From: Sphaerolaimus hirsutus
Taxonomy: Eukaryota > Nematoda > Chromadorea > Monhysterida > Sphaerolaimidae
Length of the DNA: 64,000 bases
Direction: 5' to 3'
Assembly: GCA_964036195.1 (NCBI GenBank)
Contig: OZ038456.1
Coordinates: 23,909,792-23,973,791, forward strand
In this document: one piece after another, positions 45,780 to 57,266 of the stretch
How the letters are laid out: every line of letters starts with the position of its first letter
Numbering within the stretch: the first letter of the stretch is position 1
Notes under the pieces: model-generated
Seen by the model: the letters and a program-made list of their open reading frames with translations, nothing else
What the model was told of the DNA's origin: nothing
The model's database searches: none
Program-made: the position numbers and the translations under genes

Positions 45780-46793
45780 AAAAACAGGTGTATGGATTTG
45801 CCGTTAAGCGTTATGAAGTGTCTTCACGCCAACACTTCACGGTGCTCACGAAGCGCGCTGGCGCTTCCACGTACACTGAAGCGCTCGATGAAGGTAGGTG
45901 AAATGTGCGCAAGACACACGTCACACAGAACTTTTTGTGGTACCGGTGGAAACACGCTTCTTCGCACGCGTCCAGCCCGCTTTCCAAATGCAGCCATTTC
46001 CCGCGCCATCGCAAAAAATGGCGCCAGGTGCCAAATTTGCACCAGTGAAGAATGGCGCCGAAAGCCAAGGCCAACGGAAGGGTGCTACATGACGCCATTC
46101 CCAATAATAGCGCCAGGCGCCAGATGGTGCCAAAAAGGGCACCAGTGCCATGGCGCCATTTCATCGCTAAATGACAAACTGATGAACAGACAGTATTTTT
46201 GAACATTTTAAGACTTGATTTGTGTAAGAAATGAACCAAACGTCTGTACATAGATGTCCTGTGTGGGCTGGGTCCGATTGAATTTTTTGATGAATTTTTG
46301 CATCCACCATCAGGAGTACATGAATTCAAGTAAAGTTGGGTGCGGAAGTTGTGCCGATCTTTTCTGCCACTGTGAAGGTACAAAGAGGAACAGAGATGGA
46401 TTCAATGGGTCAATGAGACCTATGGATACGTTGGTAAGTGTTACAAAGAACACTGATAATTTCATTATTTGAGATTAGAATTGCATGGAATTTTATCTAT
46501 CATATTTGCTCGAATTGTCTCACTTTGAATTGAACCCCCCCCCCCAAAAAAAAAAAAAACACCCCCATGTCTGAGCGAGCTGGGGGAGTTATTAACCCCC
46601 CTCGAAATACTCCCCATTTTGAATGATGTAGATCATGTATGCAATTTGTATGATGTATTTTAATTGGTGCCAGTGCCAATTTGCATCACAGCTATGCAAG
46701 CCTAGTTTGCGTAGATACCATATTTCTTCAATAGAACAGCATTCCTCTAATAGAAGGGCATTTCGGGCAACGATATGCTTGTATGTAACCCAC
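45780..46793. other. Repeat-derived intergenic sequence, no gene
   Basis: 45795-45900 has GAAGTGTCTTCACGCC-type units. 45940-46172 has decayed GGCGCCAGGTGCC units ending GGCGCCATTTCATCGCTA, probably an old TAGTGATG element. 46510-46630 is a C-rich MITE fragment. Open frames here fall in these repeats. Confidence 0.5.
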
Positions 46794-47811
46794 ACCATAG
46801 GTGGCGCAAGTGCTTGTACGCTTGTGAATGTCACAAGCGGAATTTTTGGTGTCACAAGCGGAAATTTCACTGTCACATTGTGGCCACACAAGCTAGTTTT
46901 CAATGTTCCTTTTTGAAAACTCTTAAATCAGCATTGAACGCATTGGGTTTTCTAGAATGAGTCATTTTTACTCTCCATCAACTGTAGATTATGGGCACCT
47001 CATTCTAGAAAACTCAAATGCATTCAATGCAGATTTACAAGTTTTCAAAATTTTGGTTGAAAACTAGCTTGTGTGGCCGCATTGTGACATTCACATTTCA
47101 CAAGCGTATTTTGTACAAACGAGAGTGAAATCTCTAAATTAGCTCAAAATCGCTTACCATATTACCTCGAATTATCCCCCCCCCTTGAATTAACCCCCCC
47201 CCCCCCTCGAAATACCCCCCTAAATTTCGGCTGAGGAAATAATAAACCCCCCCTCGAAATACCCCCCCTAAAATTGTTTGTAACGTGAACGTACTTGATA
47301 AATACCGCAGTTTGTGATCTGTACTATGCAGAACACACGTTAAAAGTGATGATTAAGTGACGTTAGGGAAGGGTTTTTGTGTATATACAGTAATATATGC
47401 CTTTAAACACATATAAATCTATGTGATTGTTCGATTTTTCTACGTCTGCGTATGGGGAATTTCCAAAAATTTCTGGCGAAATAATAGACCCCCCCTCGAA
47501 TAAACCCCCCCTCGAATAATCCCCCCCTCAAATTTTGCTGGCGAAATAATAAACCCCCTGGGGGTATTTCGAGGTAATACGGTCGATTTGCTCCATTTTG
47601 CCAATTTTCACCACTATAGTAACTATTGTTATCTACTTACATGGTTATATACCTATTTGTAGCCCATTTTAATTATATTTTTAGTGATTTCGAAATTTTT
47701 GGCTGGCTGCCAACTTCAGATAAGGGCTCCGATAAAAAATTGTCACAAGGTGAAATTTTGACTAATGTGAATGTCACAAGCACAAATTGGGACCTTGCGC
47801 CGCCTATGCCC
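46794..47811. repeat. Compound foldback with nested elements
   Basis: The outer inverted ends are CATAGGTGGCGCAAG and CTTGCGCCGCCTATG, with GTGAATGTCACAAGC inside each. Within lie the CCACACAAGCTAG foldback (about 46880-47085) and a CCATATTACCTCG MITE (47157-47582). The layered order is inferred from the inverted pairs. Confidence 0.5.
47157..47582. mobile_element. C-rich MITE
   Basis: The left end CCATATTACCTCGAATTATC and right end GGTATTTCGAGGTAATACGG are inverted. C runs of 7-12 and the GCAGAACACACG core are present. Confidence 0.7.
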
Positions 47812-48167
47812 CACACCTTTGATCGATACAACTTTCAAACTTTTCTGATGCACATAATTGAGATGAAACAAACAGTGAAATCTAAATATTTGCAGAATCG
47901 AGTGAAGTGCACGCATGTCGGATGAAAATGACAGCCATGGTGGAGAGTGTTTTTCCAGCTAATTCACTACCACACGCCAGCATATACATTACACGTTGCC
48001 TCCAACCTCCTATACCTTGTATAAAATGAATGTTTGTTGTAAAAATGAAGAAAAAAAACAATCTATGATGAATGATGCCTCGTGACGGAAAAATCATAAT
48101 CATTGGGTGATTTTAAGAAAATACAATTTTAAAAATGTGTAAACAATACCCCAAAACATTAAATATA
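47812..48167. other. AT-rich sequence, no gene seen
   Basis: No repeat or coding structure stands out. Confidence 0.4.
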
Positions 48168-48412
48168 CCGTAATTCCTCGAAATACCCCCCCCCCTCAAA
48201 ATGGGCACTATCTATTTGTGGTCCGGGAAATGCAGAACAGACGTTCAAAACACCTACTGTGTTAGGTTAGAATATCGTTTATACCATCTACATCCTTATA
48301 TAAGGCTGTAAAAACTTATCAATGGTGGTTATTTTTGCATTTTTCACGTTTTTCTCTCAAAATTTCCACTCTGAAAAAATAAACCCCCTGGGGGTATTTC
48401 GAGGAAATACGG
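48168..48412. mobile_element. CCGTAATTCC MITE
   Basis: The left end CCGTAATTCCTCGAAATACC and right end GGTATTTCGAGGAAATACGG are flanked by TA. It closely resembles the element at 7970-8225 in the reverse direction. Confidence 0.75.
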
Positions 48413-48939
48413 TAGACACAATATTTTTATGGAAAACAAAAAATATAAAAAAGGTAAAACAATTTTCAGCTGCAGGAAAATGAAAAGCGGAAAGGTAAAA
48501 CAAATCCTGTCGAAAAGTGGAAACAGATAACAGAAATGTAAATTTGAAACCCTAGCTGTGTATGATGTGCAACGATGGAAAAAACACAGAAATTGAACAC
48601 AGAAACTCATTGAGTTTCTGTGTTTTTGTTTTACACAGAAACACGGAAACTCATAAAATTTGAAAAACTCAAAACTCAAATGAGTTTTTTTTGGAGAACA
48701 CAGAAACACAGAAACACGGAAACACAGAAAAGTTTTTTGAGTTTTTGTGTTTTTTTCAGCAAAGCGGTTGAATGCACATTAATTCAATTTAACTAAACAA
48801 GATAAGATAAGCATCTATAGTATGTAAATAAATATGTACATAATGTATTCATATTTTATAATGGTACAAAAAAGAAATTCAAGATGGCATGCACATCTCA
48901 TGGTGGATTTGACAATTTAAGTTTCAACATTTAACTATA
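48413..48939. other. Degenerate TAGGGTGTC element and poly-purine repeats
   Basis: GGAAAATGAAAAGCGGAAAGG and TTTGAAACCCTAG at 48450-48556 look like an old member of the TAGGGTGTC family. 48570-48760 is an imperfect AACACAGAAACTC / GAGTTTCTGTGTTTTT inverted array. There is no gene. Confidence 0.45.
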
Positions 48940-49257
48940 CCTTATTACCTTGAATTAACTCCCCTCAAAATGGACTGGTGAAATAATAAGCCCCGCAACC
49001 CTCGAAAAAAACCCCTCCGGGATGATGTACATCATGTATCCAATGTACATGATGTATTTATTACTGCTAATTTGCATCGCAGCTACACATAGACTGTACT
49101 AGGTTGTGTAGCTATCTACATGTTTATTTCAAATATATCCTGTTTGTACGCATTTATTACCTGTTTTGGGTATGTAAATGCCTACTATTTTCTATGATCC
49201 TTACAAAACTTTCTGACAAAATAATAATGCCCATGGGGGTATTTCAAGGTAATATGG
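48940..49257. mobile_element. CCTTATTACCTTG MITE
   Basis: The ends CCTTATTACCTTGAATTAAC and GGGTATTTCAAGGTAATATGG are inverted and TA-flanked. The C runs are shorter than in the other copies. Confidence 0.6.
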
Positions 49258-49714
49258 TAGTTGTAGTTCAAATCAATTCCGTAGTCTTCCATACAGTGCA
49301 CATCCATTGAAGAATTTTGGAGTACTGCATAAATTGTCATTCCTGGGCATTTTGTTGCTGGTGTTGTGATGTTGATGTCCTCATTGTAGACATTTTTATG
49401 GACTTTTTTGACACTTGAATGAATACACAAATGTTGTGTGGGGTTAAAACGTCTGCAAAACCAATATTTTATCAGAAAACCACTGTTTCCAGATCGAAAT
49501 GCTGTAAATCAAAAAAAAATTTGGGAAAACTCGAATTTTTTGGAAAAAAACTCGTGTTTTTTTAGAAAAAACTCAAAAAACTCGAGTTTTTACAAAAAAA
49601 AACAGAAACAAAAACAGAGTTACTCAAGTTTTTTTCAAGAAAAAAACTCAAAACACAGGTATTCATTTTTAAAAAACTCAAAACACAGAAAGTGTTTTTT
49701 TTTGGAGAACTTAC
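49258..49714. repeat. AAAAAACTCGAGTTTTT-type array
   Basis: 49500-49710 is an inverted array of GAAAAAAACTC and CTCGAGTTTTT units, related to 48570-48760. No gene is seen. Confidence 0.5.
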
Positions 49715-49836
49715 CCATCGTTGATGATGTGTGCACTCGCAGCTGGCGCGTTGATGGTGAAAGGTGCATGACCAGTCATTTGGGCTGGACCCAGTGGACA
49801 AGTGGCAGTGCGAAATACCACAGTACATCCACGAGG
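49715..49836 (-). CDS. Candidate minus-strand internal exon, unidentified
   Basis: Read on the minus strand, an acceptor TTTGAGCACAG precedes an open stretch ending in a good donor (GATGG then GTAAGTTC). One frame, with GC-rich codons, gives TGHAPFTINAPAASAHIIND near its end. The other two frames look less protein-like or hit a stop. No partner exons were found, and the region is surrounded by repeats, so it may be a stray fragment. Confidence 0.2.
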
Positions 49837-50068
49837 CTGTGCTCAAAGTCAGTTCACTTTGTCACTTCGTATAAAATACACTTCGTGTGTATAAACAAAC
49901 GTATATAAAGGCTTAAGCAATAAGCATAAGCAATGAGCATACCGTATTTCCTCGAAATACCCCCTGGGGATTTATTTTTAAGAGGGGGAAGATTGAGGGG
50001 GGTTAAACAAGGGGGGATATTTCGAGGGAGGTGGTTATTTTTTTGCCAGAAATTTTTTGAACACACAG
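49837..50068. repeat. C-rich MITE, truncated
   Basis: It starts CCGTATTTCCTCGAAATACC near 49942 and is cut by the next element at 50069, so the right terminus is missing. Confidence 0.6.
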
Positions 50069-50756
50069 TATACTCGGCGTACATGATACTATATGTACAA
50101 TGAGTTGCATGATGTCATATCATGCACGCTGTATCCAACCCGTAGAACTCTGTTTTGGTGACTCGTGCTTACGCATATACGGAGTGAAACTATTCAATTG
50201 TGCCCGCACAATTCAAACCCCCCGTCAAAGTGTAGTTGAGTTTTTTGGTATGATGCCATCCAAGCGTCGTCTGGATGGACAGCATCTGAATAAATACAAA
50301 GCGGGAACGTTTTCTGAATTCAAAATTATGAACGTAACAAGTTTTCTTCAAAATGAATCGATAGCATGTAACTTTTCTAAATATGAATTAGATTAAACGT
50401 AGGTAAACGTATAATCAAAAATTTGCAGCACCTATCGGCACAAAAATTGGAGTAAACGAGTGCGTAAAGAACAGCACATTTTTATTTTCCTTTTTATTAT
50501 CTTTCCATTTTCTTTTTTAATATCTTCATTTCTTGTTCGCTCTGTACAAGAACAAAATATAACTTTCCAATTTTTAGAATGATATGTCCGTCGACTATAC
50601 ATATTAACATATTTACGACCCACTGTGCACCGTTTTTCTACCGTATTTAAGATGTATCGCACTTCTCTGTTCAGTAAGATGTTGAATTTCATTGACGCTC
50701 AGCGAAGCGAAACATAAGTGGAGCAAACCTGTATAATATCATGTCTGTCGAGTATA
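50069..50756. mobile_element. TATACTCGGCG inverted-repeat element, long form
   Basis: The ends TATACTCGGCGTACATGATA and TATCATGTCTGTCGAGTATA are inverted. At 688 bp it is longer than the roughly 245-bp copies at 11871 and 30822. An open frame of 98 codons (50100-50396) lies inside. I do not recognise it, and it could be a remnant of the autonomous element's gene. Confidence 0.65.
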
Positions 50757-51261
50757 CTAATTTGTTGTTTGTAACCAGGATTGGTTTATAAAAATTATTT
50801 GCATACAAATTGTAAAAAAATTGTATTAAAATTTATTTTATTTCATTCTTGTTTCATTTTATTTTATTTTATTTTAATCCTAAAAGTCGTTATGAAATCA
50901 AATGACACCATTTTACAAAAATTGTACAAAAAATTACAAAAATTGTACAAAAAAAATCAGAATCTGGCATGCAAGGCCAGAAAATTGTTATCTTTAGACC
51001 TCAACATGAAAAACAGATGCAGTAACAATTTTTTCCATGACTAAAAAAAAGTTGCATGCAGTAGGTATTTGTAGCTAGTTGCAAGTGTAAGTGTACAATT
51101 ATTGATAACAATCATTTGCATTTTCAGTAGAAGGACTACTGGAGTCTGCTGGGTGCATTTGTAAAATGTTTTGCAAAGTGTCAATTGTCATGACAATAAT
51201 AAAGTAGAGTGTCAATTGTCATGCAAAATGTCAAGTGTCATATCAAATTTTAAGTGTCAAT
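50757..51261. other. AT-rich sequence, no gene seen
   Basis: TGTCAATTGTCATG repeats at 51175-51260 resemble the interior of the foldbacks with CCTGTAAAATGTC arms. They probably pair with 52100-52365 on the other side of the next element. Confidence 0.5.
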
Positions 51262-52094
51262 TAGTGATGGAAAAGCGCCAGAAAAAAGGGCGCCAGGCGC
51301 TAAGGGTGCCATGGCACCATTCGGAAAGTGGGCGCCAAGCGCCAAGGGCGCCACAGAAAAAGGGCGCCAGGTGCCCCGGAAAGAGGGCGCCAAGCGCCAA
51401 AGGCGCCAGTATAAAAAGGTACGTACAAAACCCTGTGTGTGCTAAAAATGCTTCTACAGCACTTTAGTGCATGCATTTACGTGAATTCACGTTCTCCAAG
51501 ATTTAATTAACAAAAACAAGTCTAGCAACGGAATATTTTTATATAAAATCCACATGACAAATTCAAACACAATGGAAATTGTCATTAGACAACAATCCAT
51601 TCACTTCAAATAGACTTTCAAACAGACAACCATCCTTTCAATCAATGTTCCCTTGAAATGGACAAAAACGGAATTGCAACGATTTGAATCCATTGATTTA
51701 TGATTTTGCAAGTTCGATGGTCCATCATTCTCGTCTTCTGATCGGTCAGGCACATCTTATGAACCATTCGACGAAAGATTCCCACCCACTCAAACCACTT
51801 TGTCCATTTTTCTGGCGAATTTAGATCATCCACGGATGCGTTGTTCATTTTTTTCATTTATACAACGCTCACCTTGAAACCCTGCTGGCGCCTTCTTGGC
51901 GCCCTTTTAAAGCAGGGCGCCAGGCCACGGAGAAAGGGCGCCAAGCGCCAAGGGCGCCATGGCGCCTTTCAGAATGTGGGCGCCAGGCGCCAAGGGCGCC
52001 ACAGAAAAAGGGCGCCAAGCGCTAATGGCGCCATGTCGCGGCGCCCTTTGGCGCCCTCAAATGGCGCCAGCGCCATGGCGCCATTCCATCACTA
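51262..52094. mobile_element. hAT-type MITE, TAGTGATG family, copy E3
   Basis: It starts TAGTGATGGAAAAGCGCCA and ends TGGCGCCATTCCATCACTA, with the 8-bp duplication GTGTCAAT at 51254-51261 and 52095-52102. Arrays of GGGCGCCAAGCGCCA lie at each end, around an AT-rich middle (51412-51885). There is no transposase. Confidence 0.92.
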
Positions 52095-52660
52095 GTGTCA
52101 ATTATCATGCAAATAATGTCAAGTGCCTTGTCAAATGTAAAGCAAAGTGTCAATTGTATTGACAAATGTCATGCAATATGTAAATTGTGTATCCAAATCT
52201 TATGTTTTTGTATCCAAAGCTTATGTTTTTGTATCCAAATGTTCACACAAGATTTGAATATGATACAATAAGATTTGGATACACATGACACGTTACAGGG
52301 TCTTTTACATGACACATGACATTTTACAGGGTCTTTTACAGGGTCTGGAAATGGCACCAGGGCTTGAGACTGTGCCCATTTCCGTGAATAAACAGGTAGA
52401 AACTCGAGCAACAATATAAAAAAATTACAAAAAATATATGAATTTTTATACAAAAATACAAATTTTTTTGTTACAATTTTACAAAAATTCAAATTTTTTA
52501 TACGATTTTTTTTTATTGCTAAATTTTCTATTTTATTTTATTCTTAAATTTTCCATTTTATTTTTATTCCATGTTCTAATGTTACAAAGTGGTTGTTTTT
52601 AATGTGTGTTCTACATTGCACAGATCATAAACCGCAGCTTTTGTCATTTATGTTCTCTTT
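52095..52660. repeat. Right part of a foldback plus AT-rich tail
   Basis: GTCATGCAATATG, CTTATGTTTTTGTATCC units and a TACAGGGTCTGGAAATGGCA end at 52100-52365 belong to the GTGCCAG / CAGACCCTGTAAAATG foldback families. The rest is AT-rich with no gene. Confidence 0.5.
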
Positions 52661-52772
52661 ACACTCAATTTGGGGGGGGGGGGGGGTTATTTCGAGGAGG
52701 GGTTTATAAATTCATAGTGTCTTTTCTGAGGGGGGTATTTCGAGGGGGGGTATTTCGAGGTTGTACCACTCA
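52661..52772. repeat. G-rich MITE half
   Basis: GGGGTTATTTCGAGG and GGGGTATTTCGAGG blocks with a run of 14 G. The terminus GAGGTTGTACC is degenerate. Confidence 0.6.
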
Positions 52773-52936
52773 AGTTTAGAGTTTTCATAGATGGCATGGT
52801 TATGTTTTTATCTTTATGTGTTCAACAAGAAGACAGAAACTCTGTGATTGTTCACGTTGGTACAGTGACTCTGTGAGTGTATAGTTCATGAAACATGTTT
52901 GTATTTTTTGACATAATTTTCACAACAAACTTGCAG

Positions 52937-53110
52937 GCAGCAAACATAGCCAAGGCAAAAATTGAAATGCATGGTGAGAATGTGACAAAGTTGAACATTG
53001 TCAACAGAGAAGGATTTCAAGTGCCATGGGGGCTTTTGTATCATCCCAAAAACATTGCAAAACATTTGGATGTCAATGGACCAATTTTTGTTTTTGGCTT
53101 TCCATTTTCC
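52937..53110 (+). CDS. Candidate exon, unidentified
   Basis: It follows a good acceptor (AACTTGCAG). The frame is open, with protein-like composition (NIVNREGFQVPWGLLYHPKN, then VNGPIFVFGFPF). There is no obvious donor at the end, and it runs into a GT microsatellite. A donor-like GTGAGA inside would shorten it to 12 codons. No family is recognised and no neighbour exon was found. Confidence 0.22.
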
Positions 53111-53127
53111 AGTGTTTGTGCTTGTGT

Positions 53128-53235
53128 GGTGCCTGTGTGTGTGCGTGTGTGCGGGTGTGCGTGTGTGTGTGTGCGTGTGTGTGTGTATGTGCATGCATGT
53201 GTGCATGTGTGTGTGTGTGTGTGTGTCTGCCTTTT
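53128..53235. repeat. GT-rich microsatellite
   Basis: An almost pure (GT)n tract with TGTGCGTG and TGCATG variants. The Cys/Val-rich and Thr/His-rich open frames on both strands are its translations. Confidence 0.9.
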
Positions 53236-53479
53236 CTGTGTGTCTTTCTGTGTGTCTGCTTTCTATTAAGATGTGTGAAGAAGAGTACTTCCAATGTATA
53301 CTACCTCCATTCACTTCCATTGTTTCTGCCCGTGATGTGGACCTGAAGAATTTCATTGGTTAGTAAGCATTTTTTGGTAACAATTGGTAAGCATTTTTTC
53401 ATTCTTCATTCATCATGTAAATACAGTCAGTTAATCATTCTCGAATTGTTTTCTCTTTTTAGTCAAATACACTACCGTG

Positions 53480-54590
53480 CAGAAAAGTTGAGAATTTTTA
53501 CCACAGATAAATGGGAGGCTGATGGTCCACCACACTTTTTTTGCTTCTCAGTCGCTTGTCCCTTGTTCAATTTTGATGCCGTATGATTATGCTGGGGTTT
53601 GAGGTTGGGGCAGTTACTAAAAAATTATTGTTTGCTTGAATAATCCCCCAGTCCCGAGATACAGAGGGTCTATAAAAGGGTGGTTGATAAAAAATAAAAA
53701 AATGGCTGATCTGGTGCCGGTTCCGCAAGTAGAAACGTTAAGAGTTGAGTAAAATGACAAATGGCTAGTTAAGAGTAAAGTTAAATGATAAATGATGAGT
53801 TAAGAGACAAGAGTAAACCTAAATGACAAATGATTAGTTTAGACATAAGAGTAAAGTTAAGAGTCAAGCAAGTGTATCCAAATTTTTTTTTCGTATCCAA
53901 ATCTTATTTTTTGTATCCAAATCTTATGTCGAAAAATAAGATTTGGATACAAAAACATAAAATCTGGATACGAAAAAATAAAATTTGGATACACTTGCTT
54001 GACTCTTAACTTTACTTTTATCTCTTAACTAATCATTTGTCATTTAACTTCACTTTTAAATTTACTCTTGTCTCTTAACTCATCATTTAGCATTTAACTT
54101 TACTCTTAACTTGCCATTTGTCATTTTACTCAACTCTTAACTTTTAACTCTTAACTTTTCCACTTGCGGAACTGGCCCCTGGATGCTTGACGTTGAATCT
54201 TGATAACTTGGGAATATCTGGACCGATTTGTACAAGTCGTCACTTAAAATGACCGGCATAACCTGAAGACGCCATTTTTGAGGTAGAATTCGCGATGTAT
54301 AAATACTGTATGCCGATTTGACCCGGTATTTCAACCACAAATTTTTTTTCTGAGCATGCTATCATATACTTAAGACAGTGACAATACACATAAAACAAAA
54401 ACGAGCTCAATTTCTCTTTCCAATCAAAAGTTATAGCACTTCAAAGTTATCAGTGGTGTCTAAATACCTTATGCTGATTTAACTAGTATGGTTTCCAACA
54501 TAAAGAAGTTTTGAGTATGCTGTCATATACTTTAGACAGACAGAATTCATATGAAATCAAAAATATTTCAATATCTCTTTCCAATCAAAA
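53480..54590. repeat. Second copy of unnamed dispersed repeat
   Basis: It matches 33775-34310 on both sides of the nested foldback at 53714-54178. Repeated CAATCAAAAGTTATAGCACT segments lie at 54420 and 54581. Confidence 0.6.
53714..54178. mobile_element. Foldback element, GTGCCGGTTCCGCAAG ends
   Basis: The left end GTGCCGGTTCCGCAAGTAG and right end CCACTTGCGGAACTGGCCC are inverted. It is flanked by CTG at 53711-53713 and 54179-54181. The sister repeat at about 33995 has a single CTG with no insert. The arms carry the AAGAGTAAAGTTAAATG and TTATGTCGAAAAATAAGATT units of 43022-43613. Confidence 0.8.
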
Positions 54591-56567
54591 GTTATAGCAC
54601 TTGAAACTGCCATCGTTTTTTCCTCACAAAATACTTGCACATTACACATTTACAGTTGGGCCAAGTTTTCTCCCCAATAGAGCAAAGCAAAAACCTCAAC
54701 TTTACACACCAAATAGCCCACTGACTAGTGTGCCTACCTCCATGTTTGAGTGGCTGACCATTGATGCAAAACTGTGGCTTAAATAAATACATCCCATCCC
54801 ACAGTGCCACATCTGCATCACTATCTGCAGTGCACACTTGGCACATCGTTCGCCATGCACATGGTGTGGCAGAGCAAATGGGCTCTTGACATTTGAAAAC
54901 GTTTTTAAAAATGAACATACAAATTGGATGTAGCATTCAAAAAATAACCCGTGATTTATATTTTCGAAAATCACAATTAATATAAATAACCTGTGAGTTA
55001 TATATATTTATATTTTTTTCAAATTCTGAGTGAATCATTTATATATTTTTTTAAATTTAAAAAAAAATCACTGAGAAAATCACTCATACTAGATACATTG
55101 TGGATCAATGATTGTACCTTATGACTAAAATGTGCAATCTTTCTGTTCATGTAGAGCATTTTTGAGTTAAGATATTGTGCCTACACTATCACCATCATTT
55201 TTTTGAAAACTGAAATGGCCAAAAATGATGAGATTTTCCAGTTTCCACTTTTGAATGCTGTCTATGGTCAGTTTTCACAAATGGCATGAATTTTTGTCAG
55301 GTAGTGTTGGCAAGTCACTTGTTTGCCCTTGTGTTTACCTAATGTGAAACACAGCAAAAAATAGTTGTCGGAGAAGCATCATGAAGTGTTTTCATGCCAT
55401 CACTTCCTGACAATTCACCAAGAATGCTGGAGCTTCCACACATCACAAAAATCTGCATGAAGACACTTCACGCTTCTTAGTATGGCACTCCCAAACAAAT
55501 GTATACATAGGGGAAGCATGTGGAAGCTCTAGCGCCGTGAAGTGTCTTCCACATGTTTAAATGTGCGTGGAGCACATGGTGAAGCTAGGTGAAGCGGGTG
55601 GAAGACACTTCACCGAGATTTTTGTGATGTTGGTGGAAGCGGGTGAAATTGTGTGGAAGTGTGTGGAAGTGTGCTGCTTCACGCACATCCAGCCTGCTGT
55701 GATCCACATCCACATCGAACCTTCATGGATCCATTTTTTGCTGTGAAAACTCAAATGATGACGAATGGTGATATCACCATCACTTAGTTTTCATTTTGTG
55801 TGTGGCAAAGATGTAAACTGTTTTTAGTAATTTTTTTATGTCATCCTATGAATTTTATGCTTTATTTAATGGTTGCCCAGACAGCATGCAACAAAGCAAG
55901 AAAAATTTATTCAATACATTTTTTAGTATTGATTGTGCAATTTTTAGCGGAAACTGTTGCACCTGATACACAAAACCTGGGTGATGGCATGGCAATCACT
56001 TTTTTCTATGAATATGACCAACAGTAAATTTTATTGTAAAATTTTTGAAAGCCTGAAATCAGTGCTGGCTGAAAAGGTTCACTTGATGTTTGGACTGTGA
56101 GACAACAAATTCTGGAGTGGATGAAGACCCCCGATGGCTGTGTGCCTGCTTTCAGTTCTGCTGTTGAAAATAAAAAATTAAAAACATATTAAATTGAATA
56201 AAATATTTTGGTTGCATTGACTAAAACTTGCTCAGCATACCTGGCACTGCTGCAAGTGCTGAGCACCTATTTAGCCAAATGTCCATCGCAACAACCAGGT
56301 GCTTAATGTTGAGTGAAAATGTTTGCTGCGCAAAATGTTTTTAAGTTGTCATTGAGGTTGTAGGTTGAATTTTACTGTTCTGATATTTGCTTGATGTTTT
56401 CAAATGTAAAATATAACTGTGGGATATTAAAGTACATTTTTTGCTTGCAAATGGTAAACAAAGCACATAATATCGCTTGAAAATGAAATAAAGGGCAAAT
56501 GACTTTTTGGGCAGCTACTGCCCAAAATGAGAAAATTCTCAACTATTTTGAAACATGAACAAAACTA
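54591..56567. other. AT-rich sequence with repeats, no convincing gene
   Basis: A Cys-rich minus-strand frame at 54592-54936 has no recognisable domain or splice context. 55370-55690 is an array of GTGGAAGTGT and GAAGTGTCTTCAC units in both orientations. 56055-56145 is shared inversely with 21285-21375. I call no gene. Confidence 0.4.
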
Positions 56568-57079
56568 CCGTATATCCTTGAATAAGACCCCCTTGAATAT
56601 AACCCCCCTTGAAAAACACCCCCTGTTGGCCAGGTGAGGAAACAATAACGCCCCCTTGGATAACCCCCCCCCCCTCTTGAATAAGTCCCCCCTCTGGGTA
56701 AAACGATCGATGAGCAACACACGAAAATGAAAACGAGACAAACATAAAAATAAAGCTATGTCTGGGCTGATTCATCGAATGGGGTTTGGTGTGTGAAACG
56801 GAAAATACAAAAGAATGTTAGCCTATGATATTTTTTAGGTTTAGATGATTGAACACAAATTGTAGGGTGGATACGTTGTTTTGTTAGTGTTGAACTGGTC
56901 ATTTCTGCATTAGATGTGTTGGCGGGATGCATACAAAAAATGAATAAAGTGAAAGTTTTCCTGGAAGTTCTGAGGAAAAAATAACTCCCCCCCTTGAATA
57001 GTACCCCCCTTGAATAACTCCCCTCCAAAACCTCTGACGAAATAATAACGCCCCTGGGGTCTTATTCAAGGATATACGG
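56568..57079. mobile_element. CCGTATATCCTTG MITE, TA-flanked
   Basis: The ends CCGTATATCCTTGAATAAGA and TCTTATTCAAGGATATACGG form a perfect inverted repeat flanked by TA. CCCCCTTGAATA blocks lie inside. It is a distinct subfamily of the C-rich MITEs. Confidence 0.8.
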
Positions 57080-57266
57080 TAAATGAATACCGCATTTCCT
57101 CGAATTACCCGTCGAAATACCGCCCTCGAAATGACCCCCTCAAAATAGGACACTATGAATTAAACCCCCCTCGAAAACCCCCCCCCCACCAATAGAGTGT
57201 AAAGAGAACGCCAATGACAAAAGCTGCGGTTTATGATCCGGGCAATGCATGACACACGTTAAAAAC
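57080..57266. repeat. C-rich MITE cut by the scaffold gap
   Basis: CCGCATTTCCTCGAATTACC and the core GAGTGTAAAGAGAACG lead straight into the N run. Confidence 0.65.

Noticed and set aside
52886-53363. Cys/Val- and Thr/His-rich frames
   Set aside because: They are driven by a GT microsatellite. Only the 52937-53110 part has normal composition.
54592-54974. Cys-rich minus-strand frame of 114 codons
   Set aside because: No recognisable domain, no splice context and no second supporting frame. It lies beside dispersed repeats.
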